This document shows, in pieces, positions 8,473 to 16,847 of a DNA stretch of 64,000 nucleotides (positions are counted from its first letter, which is position 1; every line of letters begins with the position of its first letter). Below the pieces are notes generated by a model that saw nothing but the letters and a program-made list of their open reading frames with translations, was not told where the DNA came from and did no database searches. A program made the translations under genes and the position numbers. The stretch comes from Thermococcus sp. 21S9 (GTDB lineage Archaea > Methanobacteriota_B > Thermococci > Thermococcales > Thermococcaceae): contig NZ_SNUS01000001.1 of the NCBI RefSeq assembly GCF_012027635.1, positions 1-64,000 of the forward strand, written 5' to 3'.

Positions 8473-9774
8473 TCACTGCTTGTGGTTCTTGTAGTAGTCG
8501 AGGGCCCAGTAGGCACCGAAGCGGTAACCGCCCTCGAACTTGTAGAGAACCGGAATCTCCATACCGAGGACGATACCGATGGTGTCCTTGTGGTCGTTGA
8601 GGGCTATCAGAGCGGCGAGCGCTCCGGCCAGGGCTGAACCCTCGTTCTCCTTAAAGAGAACCATCTGAACGTTGTGTGGCATCTCCGGGTCGTAACCGTC
8701 GATGATGACGAACCTCTGGTTCGGGTACTCCTTGGCGACCTGCTTGACGGCGTTGGTCATCATGAAACCGACGGCGATGATTATGTCGTACTCACCGCTC
8801 TTGGCAAGGCTCCTGAGGTTCGGGAGGTAGTCGTTCTCGCTGTTGCTCTGAAGTTCGGTAAGCTGGAGGCCGAACTCCTTCGCGGCCCTCTCGGCACCCA
8901 TGTAAGCCATATCGTTAAAGCTGAGGTCACCCCTACCACCGACATCGTAAACGATGGCTATCTTCTTGGTGTTCTTCCTCTCGTTGAGGGTCTTGTTGAA
9001 GTAGGTCTCGGGCTTGGGCTCCTTGGCCGCCCACTCCTTGGCGTACTGCTCCATAACAGTCCAGTTCTGGGCCTTCCTGAGGAGCTCAATCTGGTCCTTC
9101 GAGGTGGCCTTCGGGACGATTATCTGACCGCTGATTATCTGCTTCTGAAGGTCATCAACGGCCTGCCAAATCCAGTCGGGAACCTGCTTCCTGGTCTGCT
9201 CGAGGAACTGGATGAGCTGGTCTTCATTCTCAAATCCAAGGTCCTTGAGCTTCTTCTCCCTGACGTCAGCGGGGAGGGAGTCGAACATTGCCTTAACGTC
9301 ATCTATGGTTGAGAGCTTGACACCGCCCTCCTTGAGACCGAGCTCAACAACACCGCCCTTGAACTGGTTCTCCTCGGCCTCCTTGACGGCGTTGTAAACA
9401 CCGACGTCAACGCGCTTCATCATGCTCGCGATTATAACACCGGGCTTAATCCAGTCCTGGGCTGAGTCAACGCCTATAGCGAACGGCGGACCCATCTTCT
9501 TGTTGTTGGCCTTCAGATAGTCACCAACGGCCTCGAAGACACCGAGACCGGTACCGCCGGCAACCTGGTAGATAACCCAGGCACCCTGCTGAAGCTGGGC
9601 CTGAGCGGCCTGCTTACCCTTGGCAGGGTCGCCGAATGACCCCGTGTAGGTGTAGAGGATGTTTATTTTAGTTTGGGTCTCAGTGCTGCTGCTGGAGCTA
9701 CTACTTATACAGCCGCTGGCCACGATGCTAAGGGCCATCAGGCCCACCAACAACAAACCGAACAGCTTTCGCAT
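8473..9774 (-). CDS. BMP-family substrate-binding lipoprotein with swapped (circularly permuted) halves
   Basis: 433 residues, first gene of the importer operon. Lipobox VASGC places the lipidated Cys at 22, followed by a Ser-rich tether. The order of the BMP fold is unusual. Residues 36-143 (YTGSFGDPAKGK, GGTGLGVFEA, AIGVDSAQDW, MMKRVDVGVY) normally form the C-terminal half, whereas residues 271-433 (IAIVYDVGGRGDLSFND, SNSENDYLPNL, FKENEGSALAGALAA) normally form the N-terminal half. A helical linker (144-270) joins them. The total length is normal and the frame is intact, so it should fold as a permuted protein. Predicted role: capture of nucleosides outside the cell. Confidence 0.85.
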   Translation of the reverse strand: MRKLFGLLLVGLMALSIVASGCISSSSSSSTETQTKINILYTYTGSFGDPAKGKQAAQAQLQQGAWVIYQVAGGTGLGVFEAVGDYLKANNKKMGPPFAIGVDSAQDWIKPGVIIASMMKRVDVGVYNAVKEAEENQFKGGVVELGLKEGGVKLSTIDDVKAMFDSLPADVREKKLKDLGFENEDQLIQFLEQTRKQVPDWIWQAVDDLQKQIISGQIIVPKATSKDQIELLRKAQNWTVMEQYAKEWAAKEPKPETYFNKTLNERKNTKKIAIVYDVGGRGDLSFNDMAYMGAERAAKEFGLQLTELQSNSENDYLPNLRSLAKSGEYDIIIAVGFMMTNAVKQVAKEYPNQRFVIIDGYDPEMPHNVQMVLFKENEGSALAGALAALIALNDHKDTIGIVLGMEIPVLYKFEGGYRFGAYWALDYYKNHKQ

Positions 9775-9823
9775 CGCCTAACACACCCCGTCTTAGTTTG
9801 TAAAAGCTTATTCTTTTGGGCCC

Positions 9824-9832
9824 GATAAATAC
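9824..9832 (-). promoter_or_regulatory. Promoter of the BMP importer operon
   Basis: On the minus strand TATTTATCG, preceded by A/G-rich sequence, lies about 50 bases before the ATG at 9774. It is the only good TATA box for the operon in the 129-base divergent region shared with the gene at 9904. Confidence 0.45.
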
Positions 9833-9903
9833 TTTGCGGTGAGCTTTAGTGTGAAAAATCCCGAAAAAGATTTAACTGTGATGTAAAAGTTAAAGGGAGG
9901 CAT

Positions 9904-10383
9904 ATGCTGAGGGAGATACTTACGCTCGAATCCGGAACGGTGATGATTTCTGGCGGAGGTAAGAGGCTCGCAAGGCTCTACTTCCAATCGTGGGCTAAAA
10001 GAAAGGGAAGAGCACTGGCGGAAGAACTTCCGTTCCCTGTCGAGGGAGAAATCTACGTCGGCAACCCCTTCAAGGCGGACTTTCCCGTTTACCTCGTCGT
10101 CAACCCCCTCTCTCGAAAGGGAGCAGAGCGCGAGAAACTACTCCGCTGGCTCGATGAGAAGAGGAGAGAAGATAAGCTCGTCCTCCTCTACGAGGAGCGC
10201 TACGTTGGAGATTCGATAACCCGATACAAAATCAGAAACCACCTCGACTACCTCATAGCTTACAAAAGGGAGACTATGGGAGCCGAGCTATTGAAGGTTT
10301 ATAAGCTCGAAGACGGTCGCGTCGTTGAGAGGAAGACCTACGTAAGGCGCCCGATGACGAGTGGCTTCGGGTCTGAGCGGTGA
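9904..10383 (+). CDS. Conserved hypothetical protein, 159 residues
   Basis: I do not recognise this family. The protein is soluble and basic, with no signal peptide. It has a glycine-rich ISGGGKRLARLY segment near residue 16 and a beta strand PVYLVVNPLSRKG near residue 60, with many Arg/Lys residues suggesting nucleic-acid or nucleotide contact. AAAGGGAGG precedes the ATG. It diverges from the BMP operon. The last twelve codons overlap a candidate C/D-box guide RNA on the same strand (10349-10406), so the C-terminus may be shaped by the RNA rather than by protein function. Confidence 0.65.
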   Translation: MLREILTLESGTVMISGGGKRLARLYFQSWAKRKGRALAEELPFPVEGEIYVGNPFKADFPVYLVVNPLSRKGAEREKLLRWLDEKRREDKLVLLYEERYVGDSITRYKIRNHLDYLIAYKRETMGAELLKVYKLEDGRVVERKTYVRRPMTSGFGSER

Positions 10384-10406
10384 TGACACCAGCTATCGCC
10401 GAGGGC
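10349..10406 (+). ncRNA. Candidate C/D-box 2'-O-methylation guide sRNA
   Basis: The order is C-like box GATGA (10353), 15-base guide, D' box CTGA (10373-10376), three bases, C' box GTGATGA (10380-10386), 12-base guide, and D-like box CCGA (10399-10402). GCCC at 10349-10352 can pair with GGGC at 10403-10406, and TTTT follows. The D' guide ends CTTCGGGT, complementary to ACCCGAAG; ACCCGAA is the conserved helix-35 sequence of 23S rRNA as I remember it. The terminal C and D boxes deviate from RTGATGA and CTGA in the same way as in the second candidate at 23670. It overlaps the end of the preceding gene. Confidence 0.5.
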
Positions 10407-10445
10407 TTTTTATAGGCCTTCCCCCTCTTTTCTCCGGGTGAGAGC

Positions 10446-11429
10446 ATGTTCGGAAAGCTCAGGGAGAAGCTCAAGAAGTTCACCAGGCAGGTCGAGGAGA
10501 AGATTGAGGAGGAAGAGAAGAAGGTCGAAAAGACCGAGCCGGAAAAGAAGCCCGGCCTCATGGAGAGACTTCTCCAGGTCGAGATTAAGGAGAAGGACGT
10601 TGAGGAAGCTCTGGACGAACTGGAGCTTGAACTCCTCGAGGCGGACGTTGCCCTCGAGACCGTCGAGGCCCTGAGGGAGAAGATTAAGGAGAAGCTGGTC
10701 GGAAAGAAGGTCCGCATCGGAACAAACAAGGGCAAGCTGATAGAGGAAGCGCTCCGCGAGGCAATCCTCGAAATCCTCACTCCGGAGAAGAAGATTGACC
10801 TCCTCGAGATGATTCGCTCCAAGGAGGAGAAGCCCTTCGTGATAGTCTTCGTCGGCTTCAACGGCTCGGGGAAGACGACAACTATAGCCAAGCTCGCCAG
10901 CTGGCTCAAGAAGAACGGGCTAAGCGTCGTCATAGCGGCGAGCGACACGTTTAGGGCTGGAGCGATAGAGCAGATAGAGGAGCACGCGAAGCGCGTTGGG
11001 GTTAAGGTGATAAAGCACGACTACGGAGCGGACCCAGCTGCCGTTGCATACGACGCAATCCAGCACGCCAAGGCAAGGGGAGTTGATGTAGTTCTCGTGG
11101 ACACCGCCGGGAGGAACGAGCTCAACAGGAACCTCATGGACGAGATGAAGAAGATAGTCCGCGTCACCAAGCCCGACCTAGTAATCTTCGTTGGCGACAG
11201 CCTGAGCGGAAACGCCGTTGTGGAGCAGGCCAAGCAGTTCAACGAGGCCGTCAGGATAGACGGCGTAATCCTCACCAAGCTCGATGCGGACGCGAGGGGT
11301 GGAGCGGCTTTGAGCATAAGCCACGCGATTGGCGCGCCGATACTCTTCGCCGGCGTCGGCCAGGGCTACGACGACCTAAAGCCCTTCGACGAAAAGTGGT
11401 TCGTGGACAGGATTTTCGGGGAGGATTGA
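10446..11429 (+). CDS. ftsY: Signal recognition particle receptor FtsY
   Basis: 327 residues, the GTPase that docks SRP-bound ribosomes at the membrane for co-translational insertion. An acidic and basic charged N-terminal region (1-60) is followed by the helical N domain and the G domain: [15 protein letters not shown] (G1), [10 protein letters not shown] (G2 region), DTAGRNE (G3) and [10 protein letters not shown] (G4 area). There is no membrane span, as expected. The start follows GGGTGAGAGC. The 62-base gap before it holds most of the candidate guide RNA and its T tract. Confidence 0.97.
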   Translation: MFGKLREKLKKFTRQVEEKIEEEEKKVEKTEPEKKPGLMERLLQVEIKEKDVEEALDELELELLEADVALETVEALREKIKEKLVGKKVRIGTNKGKLIEEALREAILEILTPEKKIDLLEMIRSKEEKPFVIVFVGFNGSGKTTTIAKLASWLKKNGLSVVIAASDTFRAGAIEQIEEHAKRVGVKVIKHDYGADPAAVAYDAIQHAKARGVDVVLVDTAGRNELNRNLMDEMKKIVRVTKPDLVIFVGDSLSGNAVVEQAKQFNEAVRIDGVILTKLDADARGGAALSISHAIGAPILFAGVGQGYDDLKPFDEKWFVDRIFGED

Positions 11430-11442
11430 CTTCTCTCTTTTC

Positions 11443-11895
11443 TTACACGCTGACCGCAAGTTTCATGCGAACCACACTCCAGACCGCGAGGAAGCTCAGG
11501 ACGGTCGAGATGGCCCATATAAGTTCCTCGTTTCTACCGGGTTGTACCTCCAAAACCTTCTCTCCAGCCCACTGGAGTAGGGGAGTAAGGAGCAGAACGG
11601 CAAGCAGGGCGATTCCCTCGTCAACGGTTAGAAGTACTGTTCCGGCAAGCACGGCAACTCCCGCGAAACCCGAGAGCAGGGCGGTTTCTCCCTGCTTCCT
11701 CCAAAGGGCGTAAACTGTAAGAATGAGGAATGGAAGCGCAACGGCAAGGAAAAAGATTGGTGATGGAGAAAACTCAAAGGAGCAGGCTGGAGGATTCCTC
11801 GACCAGCAGACGGCCTTTATGCAGTCTTCCCACGGGACGACAAAAGCGAGCGCGAACTCGACGGAGGGAATGAAGATAGGAAGCAGTCGTTTCAT
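11443..11895 (-). CDS. Small membrane protein, function unknown
   Basis: 150 residues with four or five hydrophobic segments (about 5-22, 47-65, 73-90, 93-110, 125-147) and two Cys in an external-looking loop (WEDCIKAVCW). I do not recognise a family. It converges on ftsY with only 13 bases between them and lies 7 bases downstream of surE on the same strand, so it may be the last gene of the abrB-vapC-surE unit. Confidence 0.65.
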   Translation of the reverse strand: MKRLLPIFIPSVEFALAFVVPWEDCIKAVCWSRNPPACSFEFSPSPIFFLAVALPFLILTVYALWRKQGETALLSGFAGVAVLAGTVLLTVDEGIALLAVLLLTPLLQWAGEKVLEVQPGRNEELIWAISTVLSFLAVWSVVRMKLAVSV

Positions 11896-11902
11896 TGTGC
11901 CC

Positions 11903-12688
11903 TCAACTTTTCAATGTGCTCCCCAGTAGCCTCGCCAACTCTTCAAAATCTACCCTCGCTGTCATGTCGATGTTTATAGGCGTGACGCTGACCTTCCTCT
12001 CGACCTTCAGGGCATGGGCGTCTGTCCCCGGCTCGAAGTCCTGAACGAGCCTGCCGACAATCCAGTAGTAGGGGTTGCCCTTGGGGTCAATTCTTTCCTC
12101 AATCGTTGGCGAGTAGCGCTTTCTCGCGAGTCTGGTGATTGCTATCTTGGTCCTTTCGGTCGCGTCGCTCGGAACGTTGACGTTGAGCATGTCAACGCCC
12201 TCGGGAAGGCCCCTCTCGAGGACAGCACCGGCTATTCTCCTGAGGAAGTGCGCCGAGACCGAGAAGTCAACCCCTTCACCCTCTCCGAGGGTCTTCTTCC
12301 ACTCCACCTCGAGGCTAATCGCTATACTCGGAATCCCGTGGGTGGAAGCCTCTATAGCGGCTGAAGCCGTTCCGGAGACGGTTATCTCGGTGCTCAGGTT
12401 CTCACCGAGGTTAATCCCGCTCACAGCTAAGTCGAAGCCACCGAAGCGGGCCAAGGCGAAAATCACACAGTCTGTTGGGGTTCCATCTATTCCGTAAGCC
12501 ACTTTCGCACCGGGAACATTGAGACGCTTGGCCCTTATCGGCCTGTGGAGCGTCATGGCCCTACCGCTCGCGCTCCTCTGGAAGAGCGGGGCAACGACGT
12601 AAACTTCGCCGAGCTCGCCCAGCGCTTTCACCGCCGAACGAAGTCCATTGGAGTATATTCCATCGTCGTTGGTGAGGAGGATTCTCAT
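11903..12688 (-). CDS. surE: 5'/3'-nucleotidase SurE
   Basis: 261 residues, a metal-dependent nucleoside monophosphate phosphatase. The N-terminal MRILLTNDDGIYSNGL contains the paired Asp residues that bind the divalent metal. VAPLFQRSASGRAMT and GIDGTPTDCV are further family signatures, and SGINLGENLSTEITVSGTASAA carries the active-site Asn and Ser. Its ATG overlaps the stop codon of the upstream PIN-domain gene by four bases, so the two are translated together, although a functional link is not obvious. Confidence 0.96.
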   Translation of the reverse strand: MRILLTNDDGIYSNGLRSAVKALGELGEVYVVAPLFQRSASGRAMTLHRPIRAKRLNVPGAKVAYGIDGTPTDCVIFALARFGGFDLAVSGINLGENLSTEITVSGTASAAIEASTHGIPSIAISLEVEWKKTLGEGEGVDFSVSAHFLRRIAGAVLERGLPEGVDMLNVNVPSDATERTKIAITRLARKRYSPTIEERIDPKGNPYYWIVGRLVQDFEPGTDAHALKVERKVSVTPINIDMTARVDFEELARLLGSTLKS

Positions 12689-13101
12689 TCGTTCACCACC
12701 CTAACATCGAGCTTTTCAAAGTCCCTGTCGAACGTATAAATCTCCTCTATGTCGAACTCTTTCATCTTAACGTAGGCCAAAGCGTCGTTCACGCCGAGGT
12801 TTTTCTCCTCGGCTATGAGAGTTGCCTTCAAGTAATCACTGGGAGAAACCGGAAGAACTTCAATGTTCTCACTCGTTAAAACCGCCAGAGTGACCTCAAC
12901 GGCCTTCTTCTTTCCTCCCCTGCTCTCGACGACGTTGGCAACCTCGCTCAGGTGGACGACCGTAGTTACAACACGCTCGCCATCGCTCACCCTTGCAAGT
13001 ATCGCCTTGGCCCGCTCCTTGATTTCCTTAACGTTCTCCGGAGGCTCCTTCTTCGGCCTTAGAAACGCGTATATGAAGACGTTGGCATCAATGAACCTCA
13101 T
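12685..13101 (-). CDS. vapC: PIN-domain toxin VapC
   Basis: 138-residue PIN ribonuclease. The start MRFIDANVFIYAF carries the first acidic residue; the others are Glu in HLSEVAN, Asp in LGVNDALAY and Asp in IYTFDRDFEKL, giving the four-acid active site of VapC nucleases. I use ATG 13101, which overlaps the TGA of the antitoxin gene by four bases, in preference to the longer frame from 13134. It pairs with the AbrB-type antitoxin upstream. RNA target unknown. Confidence 0.9.
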   Translation of the reverse strand: MRFIDANVFIYAFLRPKKEPPENVKEIKERAKAILARVSDGERVVTTVVHLSEVANVVESRGGKKKAVEVTLAVLTSENIEVLPVSPSDYLKATLIAEEKNLGVNDALAYVKMKEFDIEEIYTFDRDFEKLDVRVVNE

Positions 13102-13316
13102 TCCATCCACAGCTCCTTCTTGAGCTCCTCCCACTCCTTCAGCTCATCAATCTCAACACTGTCGAAGAACCTCTTCAGGTCCACCCTTTTCCTCGGAAGG
13201 AGCTCCACCCTGTCCCCAAGGTCGACTATTATCACCTCATCGCCGAGCCTCTCCCTAATCTCGCGGGGAATGAGAAGCCTGCCCTGGGAGTCGAGACGTT
13301 TCACCACTATTTCCAT
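13098..13316 (-). CDS. vapB: AbrB/SpoVT-type antitoxin
   Basis: 72 residues. The N-terminal half (MEIVVKRLDSQGRLLIPREI) is a swapped-hairpin AbrB DNA-binding domain; the acidic C-terminal tail (DELKEWEELKKEL) would wrap around and block the toxin. GGTGAGG lies just before ATG 13316, so the longer open frame from 13394 is not needed. The AbrB domain presumably represses its own promoter. Overlaps vapC by four bases. Confidence 0.88.
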   Translation of the reverse strand: MEIVVKRLDSQGRLLIPREIRERLGDEVIIVDLGDRVELLPRKRVDLKRFFDSVEIDELKEWEELKKELWME

Positions 13317-13412
13317 ATCCTCACCATTTTTTGGATTCACTACCACCCTTAAATACGTTTTGACATGGCCTACCTTTAAAAACCCCTGTCCCAACGCCCC
13401 TCAGGTGAGAGC

Positions 13413-14387
13413 ATGACCTACTGGACGAGCGAGGACAACGTTGCCGGAGAGCCGGGAACGGCGCTCTTCATAATCCTGCCCACGATAGGTTGCTACCGCT
13501 TCAGAATAGGGAAGGCCTGCTACATGTGTGCCTACCCCACCTCGGCCCCCAAAGTCAAGTGGAGTCAAGATGCCATAGTTGACTACGTGAGGGAAGCGCT
13601 AAAGAAAATCAGAGGTAAAAAAGGTCCTTTCGCGGTCAGAATGTTCACCTCCGGCTCTTTCCTCGACAACGGCGAGCTGAAGCCCGAGACGAGGAGAAAA
13701 ATCTTCGAGCTTCTGGCGGAGATGGAGAACGTTGAGGAAATCGTCATTGAGAGCAGGAGCGAGCTGGTTCGCTACGACGCGGTTAAAGAGCTGGCCGAGA
13801 TAGTCCCGGATAAGCACTTCGAGGTTGCCATAGGGCTGGAAACCGCCAACGACGACGTCGCCGACGTCTCGATAAACAAGGGCAACACCTTCGAGGACTT
13901 CGTGAGGGCCTCGGAGATAACGAGGAAGGCTGGAGCGAAGGTCAAAACTTACCTCCTGCTGAAGCCGATTTTCCTGAGCGAGAAAACGGCCATCGAGGAC
14001 GTCAAGGAGAGCATAATCAAGGCCGAGCCCTACACGGACACCTTCTCGATAAACATCACCGACATCCAAAAGGGGACGCTCTACGAGAGGCTCTGGGAGA
14101 AGAACGAGTATCGCCCACCGTGGCTCTGGAGCGCGGTTGAGGTTCTTATCTGGGCAAAGAAAAAGTTCCCGGACAAGAGAATCCTGAGCGACCCCGTTGG
14201 AGCGGGCTCGAAGAGAGGCCCTCACAACTGCCTGACCGACTACGACAGGGTCATCGGCAGGGCTATAAAGAAGTTCTCGGCGACGCAGGATTTGAGATAC
14301 ATCGAAAACCTCAAGCCGGAGTGCAGGGAGAGGTGGAGCTACATCGTCGAGAACGGGCTTTTGGACTGGCAGTTGATTACGTGGTGA
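13413..14387 (+). CDS. raSEA: Archaeosine synthase radical SAM subunit RaSEA
   Basis: 324 residues. Cys27, Cys36 and Cys39 form an unusual CX8CX2C cluster (GCYRFRIGKACYMC) that binds the [4Fe-4S] of this radical SAM family, instead of CX3CX2C. The family acts with ArcS to turn the lysine adduct of preQ0 at tRNA position 15 into archaeosine. AIGLETANDDVADVSINKG is a typical central segment. GGTGAGAGC precedes the ATG. The gene is monocistronic. The PTPS/QueD homologue at 21241 may serve the same deazaguanine pathway. Confidence 0.88.
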   Translation: MTYWTSEDNVAGEPGTALFIILPTIGCYRFRIGKACYMCAYPTSAPKVKWSQDAIVDYVREALKKIRGKKGPFAVRMFTSGSFLDNGELKPETRRKIFELLAEMENVEEIVIESRSELVRYDAVKELAEIVPDKHFEVAIGLETANDDVADVSINKGNTFEDFVRASEITRKAGAKVKTYLLLKPIFLSEKTAIEDVKESIIKAEPYTDTFSINITDIQKGTLYERLWEKNEYRPPWLWSAVEVLIWAKKKFPDKRILSDPVGAGSKRGPHNCLTDYDRVIGRAIKKFSATQDLRYIENLKPECRERWSYIVENGLLDWQLITW

Positions 14388-14459
14388 TTCTTCGAAAGCC
14401 CCCTGCCTTCTCCAAAACTTTTACCCCGATGCACGTTTGCCCTCGAATGAACCTTTTTT

Positions 14460-14493
14460 GGACATCAATGTCCCCCCGCGAAAGCTTTAAATG
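14460..14493 (+). promoter_or_regulatory. kor operon promoter with upstream dyad
   Basis: A perfect 6-base inverted repeat GGACAT-CA-ATGTCC (14460-14473) sits 11 bases before the TATA box CTTTAAATG (14485-14493). The transcript should start near 14515, 17 bases before the korD ATG. The dyad touches or nearly touches the BRE, so a bound regulator could either recruit or exclude TFB. Confidence 0.5.
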
Positions 14494-14531
14494 TTGACAA
14501 ACGTAAAAGGCCACGTCGAGAGGTGGTCCCG

Positions 14532-14801
14532 ATGGCCGAAAACGCGAACACCGTTGTTGAAAAAAACGGCTATCTTGTCGTCGGAAAGGCGGAAGGAATC
14601 GTTGAGATTGACGTTGATACATTTCTCTGCAAGGGCTGTGGAATTTGTGTCGAGATGTGCCCGAGAAAGGTCTTCGAGTGGAGCAAGGAGCTGAGCGAGA
14701 AGGGTGTCCATTATCCGGTTCCGGTCCACGCGGAGAAGTGCGTCAAGTGCAAGCTCTGTGAACTGCTCTGCCCGGACTTCGCCATCGCGGTAAGGTGGTG
14801 A
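14532..14801 (+). CDS. korD: 2-oxoacid:ferredoxin oxidoreductase delta subunit (KorD)
   Basis: 89-residue ferredoxin-like subunit. Two CX2CX2CX3C clusters, CKGCGICVEMCP and CVKCKLCELLCP, hold two [4Fe-4S] centres that pass electrons from the thiamine site to external ferredoxin. The start is ATG 14532, five bases after AGGTGG. First gene of a seven-gene operon. By order and sequence it belongs to the 2-oxoglutarate (KGOR) enzyme; the second alpha-beta-gamma set downstream has no delta gene of its own. Confidence 0.93.
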   Translation: MAENANTVVEKNGYLVVGKAEGIVEIDVDTFLCKGCGICVEMCPRKVFEWSKELSEKGVHYPVPVHAEKCVKCKLCELLCPDFAIAVRW

Positions 14802-14803
14802 CC

Positions 14804-15994
14804 ATGATAATCCGCGGTGACGAGCCGGAGCAGATTAGGCTCCTCAGGAAGCTCTACAAGCCCGGCAACTACTTCATGCAGGGCAACGAGGCCGTAGCTT
14901 ACGGCGCCCTGTTTGCGGGCTGTCGATTCTACGCTGGCTACCCGATAACCCCGTCGAGCGAGATAGCGGAGACAATGGCGAGGGAGCTTCCCAAGCTCGG
15001 TGGCTACTACCTCCAGATGGAGGACGAGATTGGAAGCATCGCCGCGATGGTTGGAGCATCTTGGACGGGCTTCAAGGTCATGACCGCAACGGCTGGCCCG
15101 GGCTTCTCGCTGATGCAGGAGAACCTTGGCTATGCGGTGATGACTGAAACGCCCCTCGTCCTTGTTGACGTCCAGAGGAGCGGGCCTTCAACGGGTCAGG
15201 CCACGAAAGGTGCTCAAGGTGACTTCTTCCAGGCCAGGTGGGGAACGCACGGCGACCACCCGATTGTTGCGGTTTCACCGACGAGCGGGCAGGACGCCTT
15301 CTGGGAAATCATCAGGGCATTTAACATCGCCGAGAGGCTCAGAACGCCGGTGGTGTTCCTCTTCGACGGTGTTTTAGCCCACACGCGCGAGCTTGTGAAG
15401 ATTCCCGACGTTGATGAAGTGGAAATAACCTACCGCAAGCTTCCTCAGAATGAGGAGGAAGCGAAGCTCCCCTTCGGCGACCCACACGGAGACGGAGTAC
15501 CACCGATGCCCCTCTTCGGTCACGGATACTTCACCCACGTGACCGGCTCGACCCACAAGGAGAACGGCCTGCGCGATGTTTACACGCCGGAAGTCCACGA
15601 CAGACTCGTGAGGAGGCTCCACAGGAAGATAGAGAAGAACAGGCACGTTTACGAGAAGTACGAGGAGCACTTTACAGATGATGCCGAAATACTCGTCGTC
15701 AGCTGGGGCGTTACGGCAAGACCTGCTCTCGGAGCTGCCTTGAAGGCAAGGGAAGAGGGAATAAAGGTCGGCCTCTTCGTGCCGAAAACTGTTCACCCGT
15801 TCCCTGGAGAGAGAATGAAGGAGCTCGGAAAGCGCGTTAGGGCAATACTCGTCCCGGAGATGAACCTCGGCCAGATGATTCTTGAAGTTCAGCGCTTCGT
15901 AAACGACGACGTTCTGCTCAAGGGCGTGAACAAGATTGGTGGCGTTCCCTTAACCGTTGAGGAAATCCTGCGCGAGATAAGGGGTGTTGCCTGA
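14804..15994 (+). CDS. korA: 2-oxoacid:ferredoxin oxidoreductase alpha subunit, set 1
   Basis: 396 residues. The family signature GYPITPSSEI (near 40), the QMEDEIGSIAAMVGASWTG segment and TATAGPGFSLMQENLGYA match the pyrimidine-binding and domain II regions of KOR alpha subunits. ATG 14804 follows AAGGTGGTG. It binds KorB to form the thiamine diphosphate site that decarboxylates 2-oxoglutarate to succinyl-CoA. An 80-base tract (15431-15510) is nearly identical to one in the paralogue downstream. Confidence 0.93.
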   Translation: MIIRGDEPEQIRLLRKLYKPGNYFMQGNEAVAYGALFAGCRFYAGYPITPSSEIAETMARELPKLGGYYLQMEDEIGSIAAMVGASWTGFKVMTATAGPGFSLMQENLGYAVMTETPLVLVDVQRSGPSTGQATKGAQGDFFQARWGTHGDHPIVAVSPTSGQDAFWEIIRAFNIAERLRTPVVFLFDGVLAHTRELVKIPDVDEVEITYRKLPQNEEEAKLPFGDPHGDGVPPMPLFGHGYFTHVTGSTHKENGLRDVYTPEVHDRLVRRLHRKIEKNRHVYEKYEEHFTDDAEILVVSWGVTARPALGAALKAREEGIKVGLFVPKTVHPFPGERMKELGKRVRAILVPEMNLGQMILEVQRFVNDDVLLKGVNKIGGVPLTVEEILREIRGVA

Positions 15995-16845
15995 TGCCCG
16001 AGATTTATTCCAAGTACCCGATGGTTAAGTACCTCCGCAAGGAGGCCCTGCCGACAGCTCTATGTCCCGGCTGTGGCGGTGGAACTGTGCTGAACGCCTT
16101 CGCCAACGCGATTGACCAGCTCAAGCTCGACCCGAGGGATTTGGTGGTCGTGAGCGGAATAGGCTGTTCCGCGTGGATAGCCTCCCCCTACTTCCTCGCG
16201 GACACGCTCCACACGACGCACGGAAGGGCGATAGCCTTTGCGACCGGCGTGAAAGTCGGTTTGCCGGACAAGAAGGTCGTCGTTATAAGCGGTGACGGCG
16301 ATTTGGCGAGCATAGGCGGAAACCACCTGCTCCACGCCGCGAGGAGGAACATCGACATAACGGTGATTCTCGTCAACAACTTCATCTACGGAATGACAGG
16401 CGGACAGGTCGCCCCGACGACGCCCTTCGGGGCCAAAACTACCACCACGCCCTACAGGAACATCGAGCACCCGCTCCAGATTTCCGAGACGATAGCGGCC
16501 GCTGGAGCCTCATACGTTGCCCGCTGGACCACAGCCCACGTTTACCAGCTCATCGAGAGCATCAAGAAGGCTTTGCAGGTTAAGGGCTTCTCCCTCGTCG
16601 AGGTCATCTCGCAGTGCCCCGTCCAGTTCGGAAGGAGGAACAAGATGAAAGAGCCGGCAGAGATGCTCCGCTGGTTCCTGAAGAACAGCGTCCCAATAAG
16701 CAAGGCGAAGAAGATGTCGCCGGAGGAGCTTGAGGGCAAGTTCGTCATCGGCGAGTTCGTCAACAGGCAGAGGCCGGAGTTCGTGAGCGAACTCAACAAG
16801 CTGATTGACGAAGTTCAGGAGCACTTCGGGCTTAAGGAGGTGTGA
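15994..16845 (+). CDS. korB: 2-oxoacid:ferredoxin oxidoreductase beta subunit, set 1
   Basis: 283 residues, the thiamine diphosphate-binding subunit. CPGCGGGTVL near residue 25, GIGCSAW, THGRAIAFATGVK and the thiamine/Mg motif GDGDLASIGGNHLLH followed by NNFIYGMTGGQ are all present. The start codon overlaps the korA stop by one base, so translation is coupled. Belongs to the KGOR set. Confidence 0.94.
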   Translation: MPEIYSKYPMVKYLRKEALPTALCPGCGGGTVLNAFANAIDQLKLDPRDLVVVSGIGCSAWIASPYFLADTLHTTHGRAIAFATGVKVGLPDKKVVVISGDGDLASIGGNHLLHAARRNIDITVILVNNFIYGMTGGQVAPTTPFGAKTTTTPYRNIEHPLQISETIAAAGASYVARWTTAHVYQLIESIKKALQVKGFSLVEVISQCPVQFGRRNKMKEPAEMLRWFLKNSVPISKAKKMSPEELEGKFVIGEFVNRQRPEFVSELNKLIDEVQEHFGLKEV

Positions 16846-16847
16846 AC

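Noticed and set aside
13317-13394. N-terminal extension of the AbrB antitoxin
   Set aside because: The AbrB domain starts at MEIVVKRL and has its own GGTGAGG; the extra part is intergenic in composition.
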